The position numbers and the translations under genes are program-made. Shown one piece after another: positions 1 to 11,137 of a stretch of DNA of 64,000 nt; the stretch's first letter is position 1; every line of letters begins with the position of its first letter. Source of the DNA: Chrysogorgia sp. JL179-B06 (Eukaryota; Cnidaria; Anthozoa; Scleralcyonacea; Chrysogorgiidae); the NCBI GenBank assembly GCA_035772405.1, contig JAYKKM010000495.1:1164501-1228500 (forward strand). Reading direction: 5' to 3'. The notes beneath the pieces were generated by a model. It did no database searches and was not told the DNA's origin. It saw only the letters and a program-made list of their open reading frames with translations.

Positions 1-1017
1 ATATAAGCTCCTCGATGTAGTGCTTTGTAAGTGAGTAATATAATTTTAAAGTCTATTCTTGCTCTCACAGGTAACCAATGTAGGTGATAAAGTATAGGGG
101 TTATATGGTCGATCTTTTTAACACCTGTGAGAAGCCTCACAGCAGCGTTTTGGACACGTTGAAGTTTGTCTATTTCTTTATCAGGAAGTCCAACTAAAAT
201 GCTGTTACAGGAGTCTAGTTTCGATGTTATAAAAGCATGGATTAATCTTTCACAGTTTTCTTGATCAAGGTGTTTTCGGATTTTTCCAATCTTCCCAATG
301 GCATTAATGAGTTGTCATCCGAAAGATGTGAATCCACGGTCACGCCAAGGTTATGTGCAATTAACTTAGGGATAATGACAGATCCATTTACATTAACATA
401 AGGTATCTCATGTTGAGAAGAAAATCGGGATGTTAAGTGTACAACTTCAGTCTTATCTGGATTACACGATAGGCCGTTAGAGGTGCACCAGATGAAAATA
501 TCTTTGAGACAAAGGTTTAGTTTGGACAAAACAGCATGACGATCCTGAGACGAGTCAATAGACACGTATAGTTGCGTGTCATCAGCGTACATCATCAAAT
601 TAATACCATGGGCCGTAATCACATCCTCCAGAGGTGCGAAAAACAGGGAAAAAAGAAGAGGACCAAGGACAGAACCTTGAGGAACACCGCATGAAAAAGT
701 GCTATCAGAAGATGTAACATCCTTGATTCCCACTGAATGGGTACGGTTCGATAAATAGGATGAGAACCATTCTAAGGCCATTCCACAGATTCCGTAGCTA
801 TGATGGAGTCTTTTCAGCAGTAGAGTATGGTCTACCGTGTCGAAAGCTGAGGAGAGGTCTAGAAGTACTAAGACAACCTCCTGATGATGATCAATAGCGT
901 GTAAGATATCGTTAAAGACACGTAATAGGGCAGTCTCGGTACTATAGCAGCATCTATACGCCGACTGCATCTTGGCCATCAGATGGTTATCGACCATGTG
1001 TAGCTGGATTCTGAATA
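1..1017 (-). mobile_element. CR1/L2-type LINE, 3' part of reverse transcriptase (5'-truncated, runs off window)
   Basis: Minus-strand translation gives the central and C-terminal part of a non-LTR reverse transcriptase: QSAYRCCYSTETALLRVFND, then LDLSSAFDTVDH, the GVPQGSVLGPLLF motif and the MMYADDTQLYV catalytic box. The frame is lost near position 300 (one-base type shift) and resumes in another frame over 1-241 with the CR1/L2 tail LQRVQNAAVRLLTG and LHWLPVRARIDFKI. The endonuclease and N-terminal RT are absent upstream of about 1017, so this is a 5'-truncated copy. The 3' end lies outside the window. Clade assignment within CR1/L2/Jockey is from motif memory only. Confidence 0.9.
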
Positions 1018-1203
1018 AAATGACGTACGTTTAATATCTTTTATACATATCATAGGTGGAGAGGCTTCGCAGATGAAGGTGGATACTTTTAATGCTAGAC
1101 CAGAGTGGAATCGGGCGAACAACGTCGAAATCTGTAAATCACTTTCAAAAAGCGAGAAAGAGCTTTGTAAACGGTAAGAAGACAGTAAATAAAGTAAACT
1201 TAC

Positions 1204-1222
1204 GCTTGCCTTTGACCGCCAT
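1204..1222 (-). other. Candidate first coding exon (ATG plus consensus splice donor), minus strand
   Basis: Reading minus, an ATG at 1222 opens MAVKGK and is followed after 19 nt by a perfect donor (AAGC then GTAAGT, exon end 1204, phase 1). It sits 88 bp from a plus-strand ATG at 1311, so a divergent promoter is conceivable. Downstream exons would have to cross the LINE at 1-1017 and were not found. Short matches of this kind arise by chance; treat as a hint. Confidence 0.15.
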
Positions 1223-1310
1223 CTCTCATCAACTCGCTCATACTCTCGTCATTGATGAGAGTCGATGACAGTTATAACGGCAAGAGGTTTGCAGTGGGAA
1301 GCTCAACAAA

Positions 1311-1427
1311 ATGGCTGATGTTTCTGAGCGTTTTTCTGAAACTCAGCCTAAGGAAAATCCAGAAACAAACAACGTTGAAGTCATTACCCATGATAACAAG
1401 AAAAAAATATTTCATATTCTCGACAAG
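1311..1427 (+). CDS. Candidate first exon of a host gene
   Basis: ATG at 1311 opens a 39-codon frame beginning MADVSERFSETQPKENPE, hydrophilic and of plausible coding composition, closed by TGA at 1428-1430. A possible donor (CAA then GTGACA) lies just before the stop and would leave phase 2. The next supported plus-strand exon (3463) needs phase 1, so at least one unseen exon would have to lie between. No family recognised. A longer frame starting at 1252 overlaps in another phase and looks non-coding. Confidence 0.3.
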
Positions 1428-1430
1428 TGA

Positions 1431-2488
1431 CAGTAATAGTAGTGACTCGACTGTCAGTAAATTTTAAATTCGAGCCTAGGCCCTAAGGCCTGTGCTTCGC
1501 GCGGTTATTAAACTCTCATGCAACTCTCATGCTCGTTTGACCGAGCAATGAGAGTTTAGGAAAAACTCTTGCCTGCCAACTCTTATTGACTCTCGATCTC
1601 GTTTGATCAAGACTTAATACTAAATAATTAATTTTAGAATATATACCAACTCATGCACGGATGGCAAAAAATGCATCAGGTACAAATGCAGTAATTTATC
1701 GCCAGTGTTCTACTATTTTACAACTGACAAGTCTGACAGAAACATTCAAGTGCATTCATTCAAGCCTTAAACGAAGCATACAACAAATACCTTAGTGTTG
1801 CTAAACAGTAAAAGGCAAAATTTCAGAGTAAACTAACTGCAGCAGCCATAAGTAAAAAAATATGTGGTTACTTTTCACATCTAACATATTTGGTAGCATG
1901 CAGGAGCACAGTATTTTTTGTTTCATGAAATCTAAATTGGTGAGATTAATTTGCAGATAAATGCTAAAAATAAAATGGTGTATAGAGGATATAAGACGGC
2001 GGTGCAAAGATATGAATCAATGAATTTTATATTCAAGTTCACCACGAGAAGATAAAATTTAATATATCTTCAAGCCACCGTCTAATATTCTTATTATTAT
2101 ATAGAAGCAATTGTAAACTGTAAGTCACATGATGGTGAGGATATCGAACATATGTTACAACATATTTGCTAGTAAACCACTCACTTCTATATAATAAACA
2201 AGAAATACGAATCCGCAATAATCCCCTCGCTCGCCTTTAAATACATAACATACGTGTTTACTATAGTCTATATCACGAGAACGTGCATACCCTTCGTAAA
2301 AACGATGTATGTACTTAGAAATTAGTCGACGATTCGTCGTATATTGTTTTGAACATTATCTCGATCAATATTTCTGAAAACAGATTTGGAATTAGCGAGT
2401 CTAAATACATGCATAACATACGTTCTATTATATTATGAGAATATATCTATATATATATATCGTCGTTGGTTGGTTGGTAAGCCACACC

Positions 2489-2532
<44 letters not shown>

Positions 2533-3462
2533 TCACTGGTCCAATCTCGTTCCCAGACCCGTACGTGTGGTTAGCAGTTGGGTAAAATTTTGTAGGGACT
2601 GAGTATAACATGCCCGAATATATGATGACGTCAATATTAATCTATTCAACGCAGAAAAGCAATTTGCCACAAAACCAAATTTATTAGGTATATTCAAGTT
2701 GAATATACGAGGCAAGGCCTGGCTATATCACTCATAATCATTGCTCAACGAACAACAATTAATGAAATCTCAGATTAATTAGAATAATTTAAGACACGAC
2801 CATTTTTGCTTGAATAGAGCTAATTTTTCGGATTGGGTGCTGTGAAAGTGAGTATTTGTGGAAATAATATTATATTTAGCATCCACAATTACTTTAATAT
2901 CACGTCTAAATGCAGTCATAACTCACGAGCTACTCAGTTTCAATTATACTTTTCAAACAATTTTTCAAGGAATTACTTTCTCAGTTGATCGAAGAGTTAA
3001 AAAACTCGAGAGTTAAAAAAACTCGAGAGTTATTTTATAACTAAACATATTTCATAGAGAGAGAGAGATATAGTTTCAAAGGTGGATACTTCTTAACATG
3101 AAGTTTATTGTGTTCAATTTTGATTATTGTTTTCTGTGTTGTTAAAAAGCAATGTTATGCTGTTGAGCTTTTAAACATATCATACTTACATGGATTATAA
3201 GTGCCACCTGATATCATTGTATACACGGCATCGACGCATACCTCAACTCAGGTGTCGATTAGACAATCATTATAAATTATATTACAACACACATGAGAAA
3301 CAGAGAAAATGATATTGATGTTAACAGCATTTCAGAATTTAATCTTCCAAATTACTGAAACAAACACCGAGACAAACAGTTGAATCAATTCTTAAATCTT
3401 TACCTACTTATACCAATAGTTTGAAAGACAACGCCATTGAAAATATTTTGTTTCCGTATTAG
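1431..3462. other. Non-coding stretch with (TA)n microsatellite
   Basis: No supported gene. 1515-1620 has short inverted copies of ACTCTCAT / ATGAGAGT. 2441-2460 and 2491-2528 are pure AT dinucleotide runs separated by a 30-bp GTTGGTTGG-rich spacer. A short GA run lies near 3057. 2200-2240 resembles about 40 bp at 30185-30225, suggesting a shared dispersed repeat. If the host gene model is right, this is intronic. Confidence 0.5.
2441..2528. repeat. (TA)n microsatellite, two blocks
   Basis: Alternating AT over 2441-2460 and 2491-2528, read directly from the sequence. The intervening 30 bp is not repetitive. Confidence 0.95.
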
Positions 3463-6400
3463 GTAAACGACAGAAGACCGGCGTCAACGTGTCAGGTTAG
3501 TTACTATAGTTACTATAGCAAGGGACCGTCATAGATTACCTGCCTAATTATAAATTACTGCATAAATCACAGAACAAATCACGAGCAGTTCCATTGACAA
3601 TTATATCAAACTTGAGCGAAACTGTTCGCTATAACTTTCCTTGTGAAATTCATCAATAATTAATGAGGCCTGGTATTTTGGTCACATGTATAGCTTTGTA
3701 AAGCTCAATAAAGTTTGAATACAGGTTAGGACGATCTTTAACAAAGTTATGAATGCTTATTAGGACGAACTTTAACAAAGTTATGTATGAATACTAATTA
3801 AGCCTATAGCATCGTTCATTGGTTCATTTCACAAGTACGATAAAATACTCGCGTCAGATCTGCATGGGATTTACAATGGTTCGTGCGTAGTGCCCATACA
3901 GATCTGCCGCTCATATTTTATCTATTACTTAACTTTCGCCAAATTTAATTTAAAAAACGAAATTTGTCAATTAAGTTGGCAAGTGTTCTTCGATATCATT
4001 TAAAATAACCAGTGTTTCGATGTAGAATTAAGTAAAATGTTGTACATACACTCTCATCATAGCACACTAATATATTTTTTCTCTAGCAGGTGAACAGACT
4101 GAACAGCATACAAAAAGTTATTTTGTGGAGGAGCCATGTAAGTTTAAACTTGTTTCACTAATTTTATATCAGGAAAACAATGAAATAACGTATCATATGC
4201 CATTGACCATGCTCTGTATATCTACATTATGGTGGAGTGAAATTTTTTTTTGTTAATACTAACTTCTAATAGATATAGAAAGTTGCTGTGAGGTCCTACA
4301 AATTATATGGTGTAAAATGGCGCAATTTGGGCAATATCTTGAGGTGTCCTCCAAATTAGCTAAAATTGCATGATTTTAGGCTCTTTTGCATTTAATCAAG
4401 AAAAATGTTTTATCCCCTGAGCCCCCCTTGTCTCCCTGACTACAGAAACAATAAAAAAACAATTTGAGAATACGTGTTGATCATTTGTGAGCAAGGACAA
4501 TATTTATAGTGGCTCTAGTAAGTAAGGCGATCACTAATGATCACTAGATTTTGACAGTGGTGTGAGTACTCGTTACAATTGTAACGCGTTACCGTGTACT
4601 CGTTACATTTGTAGTAATTTTAACCGGTAATTAATTACTTTTTTGGCAAAGGAACGAAAAAGGTAATTAATTGCAAAACAAAGGAACGCGTTCCTTTTGC
4701 AGACGAAAATTACAAATTCCTTTCCTTAAATCTTTCATAAATATAATAAATGTTATTTACCATCGAAAAATACCTATCGACAGACGAAAACAACTAAAGT
4801 TTGACGTGGAAACATGCTTAAGTACATAGGTATTATGGCTCATGCTATGGCGAAAGGCCTTCTTGAAAATAGAGCAGACCCTGGGGGCTGGGGACGAGGT
4901 TGTCCCTCTGACACACACTCTCAACACGTGTCAAAAGGTCATTTGACCCGTTTCTGGATTAATTCAAAATAAAATCTCAGAGGTTAGTATCAATAATATG
5001 GCAGAATATTTATAAACAATCGTTGTTACCAATTATACGGACGAGTTAAACAACGATATGCCAATCTCGTAACCAGAGCACAGCCCAGAGCCTGAATGTG
5101 TAGAAGCTGAAGCCATGGTTGTTGTGGACAACAAATTTAATTGTTTCTATTAATAATGCAATGTTTCATAATAACAATTGTTATTAAATGTTAAAAGTTA
5201 AAATCCAACCTCATTCCTCTCATTAAACCTTGTCTCATTTTCATTTATGGTGTGAGGAATTTATTTAGCACAAGGTCTACATTACGACATTTAACGTAAA
5301 GGAATTTGTAATTAATTACTTTTTTCGGAGAGTAATTTTGTAATTGTGATTAATTACTTTTTAAGAGTGATAATTGTAATTAGTAATTAATTACTATTTG
5401 AAGCAAGTAATTGTAATTGTAATTAATTCCTTTTTGAGGGGTAATTTTGCAGCCCTGGATTTTGAGCATATCTCTGAGAGCTTTGTGTAGGACATCAAAC
5501 GAAATAGTCAGGTAACTTAACGTCAAATTTTGTTGCTATCGTTACTGACCGGAGAAAGCGCGAAACTTTTCTCAGATCTTCAATTGGTTGCTTTAATCTA
5601 TTAGGTGCCAAAGCAGATAAAACTGAAGAGCACTTGCCATTAGTGATAGAGGAGCAAGAAGATGCATTGGCTGGTACATCAGGTTAGTCCTATGTGATAA
5701 GCGCTCTACCATTTCAATTTTAAATGCAATCTTAAAAAATAGTATAGGATTTAAACAAATTTAAGCTCAAATTTCTGTAAAATACTGAGTGGTTTGAGAA
5801 CCACTATCAAATCTAAAAAATGTTTTATTTGGCTAAAAAGTTTTCTTATGGTTCTTCATCACCATTTTATGACAACACTATTACAAATGATCCAGGCTTT
5901 TCTTTTAGACCGATAGTGATAACTGAAACGTTTGTCACTGATGCCATCAAAGTTCTTAAACCCAATAATGCTGTCGGATGGGATAAAATTGGTGCTGAAA
6001 GATGTAAACGTCATCACGCCAACGTTGACAACTCTTTTCAACTTATCACTTGAAACAAAAACTTTGCCATCCATATGGAAATAGTACCGTATTTTCCGGG
6101 GACTATACGCGCGCGTTATCTATTGTTTTTTTCTTTTTTAAAGTTGCTGTGCGTTATAGGACGGTGCGAAAAAAATTTTACAGTTTCAAAAACAAGTTAA
6201 ATAGGTTTCACACGAAACTGAAGTCAAATTGCGTAAAATTCGCCCAACACTTAGAAATATCTGAGTCAGTCGGAAATATGAAACTCGAAGCTTATCGTCT
6301 TCCCAAGTCAGTCAGGTTCACGCGAATGGCTGAATGTGAGGTATATACTCGGCATGGTGTTTTGCAACACTGCTCTCGAAATAGCTCAATAAAATAAGAA

Positions 6401-9400
6401 AGACGATCTGTTGGCCTTGTTCCACAGCGACACAGAAGACAAAAGATTTTAAAGATTTTAAAGGCTTCAAAGAAGACAACACCAAAAAACGGCTCTTTTT
6501 AGAGCGACCAGATTTATGAAAGAATCAAACCATAATACATCGAACCGTATAATAAAACGGCATTCCGTAAAAAATAAATAGAGCACAACAACTATTTTTG
6601 TTAAGTCACACTGACTGGTTTTACATTTTTACACTTTCATACTAACTGCTATGCGCGTTTTCTCCCAGTGCGCGTTTAATGTGTAATACGCGGTGTGCGT
6701 AATCGCCCAGAAAATACAGTACCTCTCATCCAATATATATTGAAGCTTTTCGTCATGGAGAAACGTAAATAAAAATCCAAATTATCTACGTTACTCCAGA
6801 ATGAAGGGTCTTCGAAACGTTATAATTCAATGTTCCATGTTTCGGCGGAAAACTCACTTTACTTTACGATATTGATATAATTTATGATATGGCCTTGACG
6901 GTTTACTGTAATAGTTCAGTGTAAGTGATCTTGTGAATGCGCAATGCAAATTGGTCAGCTGTCAAGCTGTGTACTTTGAGAAAGTAGGCCTTACTGGCTT
7001 ACTTATAAAATGGTAATATATCTAACCTTCATAACGTGCACTTTTGTGGAAAGTGACTAGTTGCATATACAAATTACTGGTTTCAACAAAAATTATCTTT
7101 TTTCATTTTCTATCGGGAAAACGAGCTAGATTGCAAATGGTATTCAATTCCCAGTTCATGACCATTCTACTTAATTTTTGTCAACTTTTTCCCTTATTCT
7201 ACAAATTCCAACCTTCTTAACATCAAAATCTCCTGGTCGTTTAACTATGGGTAACAAAACTACTGTCCATGGTTTAACGAACACGCCCAGTTTTTGATCA
7301 CCGCCGAGGAAAAACGCCCGCTCAGTTTTTCGTCACTACCGCCTCTCTCCCCCAATTCACTTTGTATTGCTAAGGAATAAATGGGCGTGCTCAATGAAAA
7401 AGGGGGCGTATCCGGAGGCGTAACTCCAAGAATACCTTCTTAGCTTACGATGTGCTCCCAAGGTAATTGCCAAATGAAGATTAATTCTACCTACCCGCTA
7501 TATTAAGACCCTGTAAAATTCACCAATTTAAATCATTTTGCGCTATACTTAAATGTCAACCAAAACAATCGAAAAGTAAAACAGAACTCATGATCAAAGA
7601 ATATTTTTCTCTTTCTATTAGGTGAACAGTCAGGAAAACCGCAAAGTGGTGGGTCAGGTTAGTTGTCAAATAGTCTCACAAAAAGAAAGTTGACTAGTTA
7701 GAGTGACTAGTCAGAGTAACTAGTTGCCTTTAAAGGGAAATGGCAATAAAAATATTTTTTGTCTCATTTGAAAGAACATTTAAAATAATATATGAAGACC
7801 TTTTAAAATTTCCCCGTAACTTCCTTAATTTTTGAAATATCTGTGAACAAAAATATCTGCAATCCGCCATCTTGTTTTATAATTAGATCTAATTAAGTGA
7901 CGTCAAAACCTGGGTAAACATTCTAAAAGTTGTAAATAATTGCCCAAATATCAGTGGAATGCGTTCAAATAGATTGCTAGTTCACTTAAAAGTATACAAC
8001 ACCCAAAAACAACTACGATTTAGCATCTATAATGACTCGATAATTGCTGATATAAAAAACATTTCTACCCTGGTTGTGACATCACGCATATCCAAGGATG
8101 GTTATGCATATCCAAGATGGCGGAATGTTCAATGTTCTTTGTTAAAAAGAAGTGAAATATTTACAGAACCAAGAACGATATGGAAAATCTGTAAAAGGTC
8201 TTCATATATAATTTTTAATGTTTTTTCAAATGATACAAAAAAAATTTTTATTGCCATTTCCCTTTAAGTAATTGTGGTCAAGAAAGAAATTATCCTCCAT
8301 GATCGCAGGCAACTGTATCTTCCCACTACAATGTATTCCTAGTTGATATCTCTGGCTCGGCCTCATTCATTGATGTTGCAGTGGGAAGACACATTAGCCT
8401 AGTGCGGATCGAGAAGGCTAATGGGTTACAATAGTTACTGTACATAATAGCAAAGGTGTTAGTTGTAGGAATAATTATATTGTGTAATTATAACAGTGAA
8501 TTGATGATTAAATTATTAATTTATGGTTGTTTCCAGACTAATTTGTACTCTTTTGAGTAAATTCTCTAGTGTAATTTTGCAGAATATTGATTGTGGAGAG
8601 GTCTAACTTTTATAGAATAACTTTTATAGAATAACTTTTATAGAATTACATTTATAGAATCCTAATTTATTTTTTCCTAACTTTTATAGAATTCTAGAAA
8701 TTTATAGTATCATTTCTTGTAAAAAAAAACTTTAGAAATTCCTAATATTGGCATAGAAAACATTATTTCTATTATACTGTAGAATCCTATAAAAATTCCT
8801 GTAAGGAAAGCAATTTCCTATGGGAAGATTTATTCCTATAGGATCCTATAAGAATTCCTATAGGAAAAGAAATTTCATATAGGATGTCCTATAGGAGGAT
8901 TTATTCCTATAGGATCCTATAGAATCCTAAATTTCCTATAGGAATTCTTATAGGATCCTATAGCATTTTTTCCTAAGGGTTAACTTGCTTAAGTGGATCA
9001 TGTAAGGGTGCAAAATTTAAGGCCATAATTAATTACATGAGAAGTTACATAAATATTGACGTAGAGTTTCTTAAAAATATAGCTTTCAAGGATTTGGTTG
9101 AAGTAAATAAGAGAAAGCGTGCCCAATATGTGGACACACTTTCCCATGGAAAGGCAAAACCAACGCCTACCAGGAATGTTGAAAATAGGCCAAAATTTAG
9201 AAGGGTATGTTGCATTTACATTGTCGTAGGCAACAAAATGTTCAAAAAACTTAACTGTATGCATTCATTATGTACAGTAGTTAAATTGCAAATATTTTAA
9301 AAGAATTCAATGTATTACATACTATTTTGCTGATGTTTTGTAGACAATAAAAATACAACTAAAGCACCCTAAATTTTGCTCAACAAAAAAACAACTTACT

Positions 9401-9903
9401 GTCTTGTTGGTGATCAACGTGAGGTACACACAGTAAATGAACATTTTACATATAGGTAGTCTGTCCATATAGGTAGTTCTAATAATAATATCTATCTTGT
9501 AATATTTACTTATTAGGTAGTATTCAATAAAGTAACCTCAATGCGAAATATTATTCGCACCTGTGCCAAAGAGTTCCTTCATCTACAGGATGATGAACAT
9601 TTCGAAAACTCCATCGAAAAACAAGGGTTTCTTTTGGATGGCAAGGCAATTGTGACAGATGAAACATACACGAACAACAAGACAACATTCAATTTCTGTT
9701 ACACCAAGGTGAGGGAATAATATAGTACCTAAATGAAGTTTGTCATAATTTAAAGTGCCAGTTTAGCCTGTGGGATCCATTTCTAAAAAATTGCACTAAT
9801 TGGATGCTCCTGAGAGAAATTGTAAAATATATTTTAGCCCCAAAATGTTGTATTCCTAGACTTTTTTGATGCTATTAATTGGCAACGTGATATCATAATA
9901 TAA
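3463..9903 (+). CDS. Multi-exon gene (3' portion) with symmetric phase-1 mini-exons; function unknown
   Basis: Proposed exons: 3463-3495, 4090-4137, 5605-5682, 7622-7657, 8978-9204, 9517-9708, 9838-9903 (TAA at 9901-9903). Each is bounded by AG and GT: acceptors TATTAG, CTAGCAG, CTATTAG, CTATTAG, TTCCTAAG, TATTAG, TTTTAG; donors GTTAGT, GTAAGT, GTTAGT, GTTAGT, GTATGT, GTGAGG. The first four are 33, 48, 78 and 36 nt, all multiples of three and phase 1 at both ends, so any can be skipped without breaking frame. They encode polar segments such as EQTEQHTKSYFVEEP and EQSGKPQSGGS. Exon five enters in phase 1 and leaves in phase 0; the last three join in phase 0 and end FLDFFDAINWQRDIII. Phase agreement at every junction is the main support. 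I do not recognise the protein. The 5' end is missing; 1311-1427 may be an upstream exon. Introns hold four repeats. Confidence 0.55.
4555..5457. mobile_element. Non-autonomous hAT element with perfect 8-bp target duplication
   Basis: Starts CAGTGGTGTGAG and ends GCAGCCCTG (reverse complement CAGGGCTGC), typical hAT CAGTG/CAGGG termini. Flanked by identical GATTTTGA at 4547-4554 and 5458-5465. Both ends contain subterminal GTAATTAATTAC-like copies (near 4627; many over 5285-5445). 903 bp, no transposase frame. Lies in an intron of the 3463-9903 gene. Confidence 0.9.
5830..6084 (+). pseudogene. LINE reverse-transcriptase shred (palm N-terminal part)
   Basis: Plus-strand translation includes FSFRPIVITETFVTDAIKVL followed by KPNNAVGWDKI, matching the LKPNKAVGxDKI block of non-LTR RTs. 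After a frameshift near 6010 the neighbouring LFNLSLETKTLPSIWK block follows. The fragment stops exactly at the pogo-like MITE starting 6085. No active-site motif present. Confidence 0.75.
6085..6721. mobile_element. MITE with pogo/Tigger-like TIRs and TA target site
   Basis: Left end TACCGTATTTTCCGGGGACT; right end reverse-complements to TACTGTATTTTCTGGGCGAT: about 30-bp imperfect inverted repeats rich in CG, ending in TA on both sides. 637 bp. The longest internal frame has no known domain. Assignment to Tc1/mariner (pogo) is by TIR style and TA target. Confidence 0.7.
6722..7621. other. Intronic/unassigned sequence
   Basis: No feature supported. Contains a short pair GTGACTAGTTGC (near 7050) and AGTGACTAGTCAGAG (near 7700); otherwise unremarkable AT-rich DNA between two mini-exons of the plus-strand gene. 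Confidence 0.4.
7730..8267. mobile_element. TTAA-type MITE, copy 1
   Basis: Begins TTAA then AGGGAAATGGCAAT and ends ATTGCCATTTCCCT then TTAA; inverted arms extend about 75 bp with few mismatches (AGACCTTTTA ... TAAAAGGTCT). A second copy at 36972-37498 is nearly identical over its length. The second copy proves the TTAA target duplication because it sits in a coding exon. The open frame seen here (7959 onward) is not conserved coding. TTAA targets are typical of piggyBac derivatives, but the TIR is not a classic CCC-start one. Confidence 0.9.
8600..8965. repeat. Array of palindromic decamer TCCTATAGGA
   Basis: Repeated, diverging copies of TCCTATAGGA and ATTCCTATAGGAT, with spacers such as GAATTC and GGATCC that are also palindromic; the left part degrades into TTTATAGAATAAC repeats. 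The array ends 12 bp before the proposed splice acceptor at 8976-8977. It could fold into many alternative hairpins. Confidence 0.85.
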
Positions 9904-10902
9904 TGACAAATATATATTACAATTCTTCTTGGGAGAATCCAAAGAGCACTACAGAATATTAAACAGTAGGGCTACAATATTAACTTTTATTGTCAGAAGG
10001 TACAGTATATCCTGTTATAGACTATAGTATGGGTTACAGTATTTAGATATAAAATTTTTATCCAAGTTTGGAGCTTGACAACAGCCAATTAGTTATAGAA
10101 TCCAGTAAAAATGAACAACATGAACATATCTTCGTCGTCGTCTCGTCGACAACATTACTCTTATCTTCTGTCGCTTCGCCCATTATTTCCACTTCATAAA
10201 CGTATTCCGCGTTAAAATATGAACTATTAGACAAAGAATAACTCTGTCTGGTATAGAATGGTGTAACGCTATCCAACAGCGTCAACATATTGCCGTCAAT
10301 AATTCTCAAGGAAGTAGATTTCACTTAATTCCAGCGGAGTTTGAGTCGATGCGCATCATTCACAGGTCGACGAGGTTCAGCCATAGCTTTGCAATGTTGA
10401 AAGTGGTTTTTATACCGAAGCCGGCGAAGCGCAAACGACGCTTGTCTGATTCGGCTGGATAACATATGGCTCATAATAGCTGCAACATACTGTCGGCGGC
10501 GGCCACATCTTCGACGACATTATTCTCAGCTTCTGTCGCTTCGCCCACTATTTCCACTTCATAATCGTTTTCCGCGTTAAAATATGAACTATTAGACAAA
10601 GAATGACTTCCTGAATTTGAATTTTACATCGGCAATACACTTCTACAAGAACAACGTTTCTTCACGTTTTTACTATGAAAACGTTAGTAATTCGGGGCCG
10701 GAAGTAAAACGAATGACTACATAGACGTCACAAACAACTCTCGACCCAGACTCCGTACTACCGGTCATGAAATAAAAATATCCAACTTTGGGAGCTTGTA
10801 GAATCTTTGTTTTTCATTTTTTCTCGATCAAATAATCTGCAAAAAAACTTCTATCCATCTCCTCTATCGTTTGAGCCAGAAACGAATTTGGGTTTATATG
10901 CA
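9904..10902. other. Unassigned region with an 80-bp direct duplication
   Basis: Downstream of the proposed gene end. The only structure is two copies of an ~80-bp segment (separate entry). TTCTTGGGAGAATCC near 9935 and the rest show no gene. Confidence 0.4.
10170..10615 (-). repeat. Direct duplication that is open on the minus strand in both copies
   Basis: 10173-10245 and 10537-10608 are ~90% identical direct copies. On the minus strand both translate to a related peptide: SLSNSSYFNAEYVYEVEIMG in one, SLSNSSYFNAENDYEVEIVG in the other, each continuing EATE. The right copy continues to a stop after about 25 more codons; the left copy frame spans 10058-10324. No splice sites were firmly identified and the family is unknown. 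Could be exon duplication of the EnSpm-related element to the right. Confidence 0.45.
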
Positions 10903-11137
10903 CTTTAACGCTTTCTAATGTAGCGTAACGTCTTACAACGTAGCGTAACGTCGTACAACGTAGCGTAATGTCTTAGAACGTACTGTAGCTTAACGCTTTC
11001 TAATGTAGCGTAACGTCGTACAACGTTGCGTAGCGACTTATAACTTTACGTAGCGTCGTACAACGTTGCGTAACGTGTTACAACGTTGCGTAGCGTTTTA
11101 CAAAGTAGCGTAACGCCTGAAAACATAGTGTAACACC
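10903..11137. repeat. 20-bp tandem repeat, about 11 copies
   Basis: Unit close to GTAGCGTAACGTCGTACAAC repeated head to tail with substitutions (CTTACAAC, GTTGCGTAGCG and so on). Such subterminal tandem arrays are typical of EnSpm/CACTA ends, and an EnSpm-type transposase remnant lies 0.6 kb away with its 3' end facing the array. The association is inference. Confidence 0.85.

Noticed and set aside
1801..2007. 68-residue minus-strand open frame
   Set aside because: AT-rich, hydrophobic composition without family or splice support; chance frame.
2533..2715. 60-residue minus-strand frame beside the (TA)n repeat
   Set aside because: Reads like a dispersed non-coding repeat; no homology wording recognised.
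7959..8267. 102-residue plus-strand frame
   Set aside because: Lies wholly inside the TTAA MITE; the second copy of the MITE breaks this frame.
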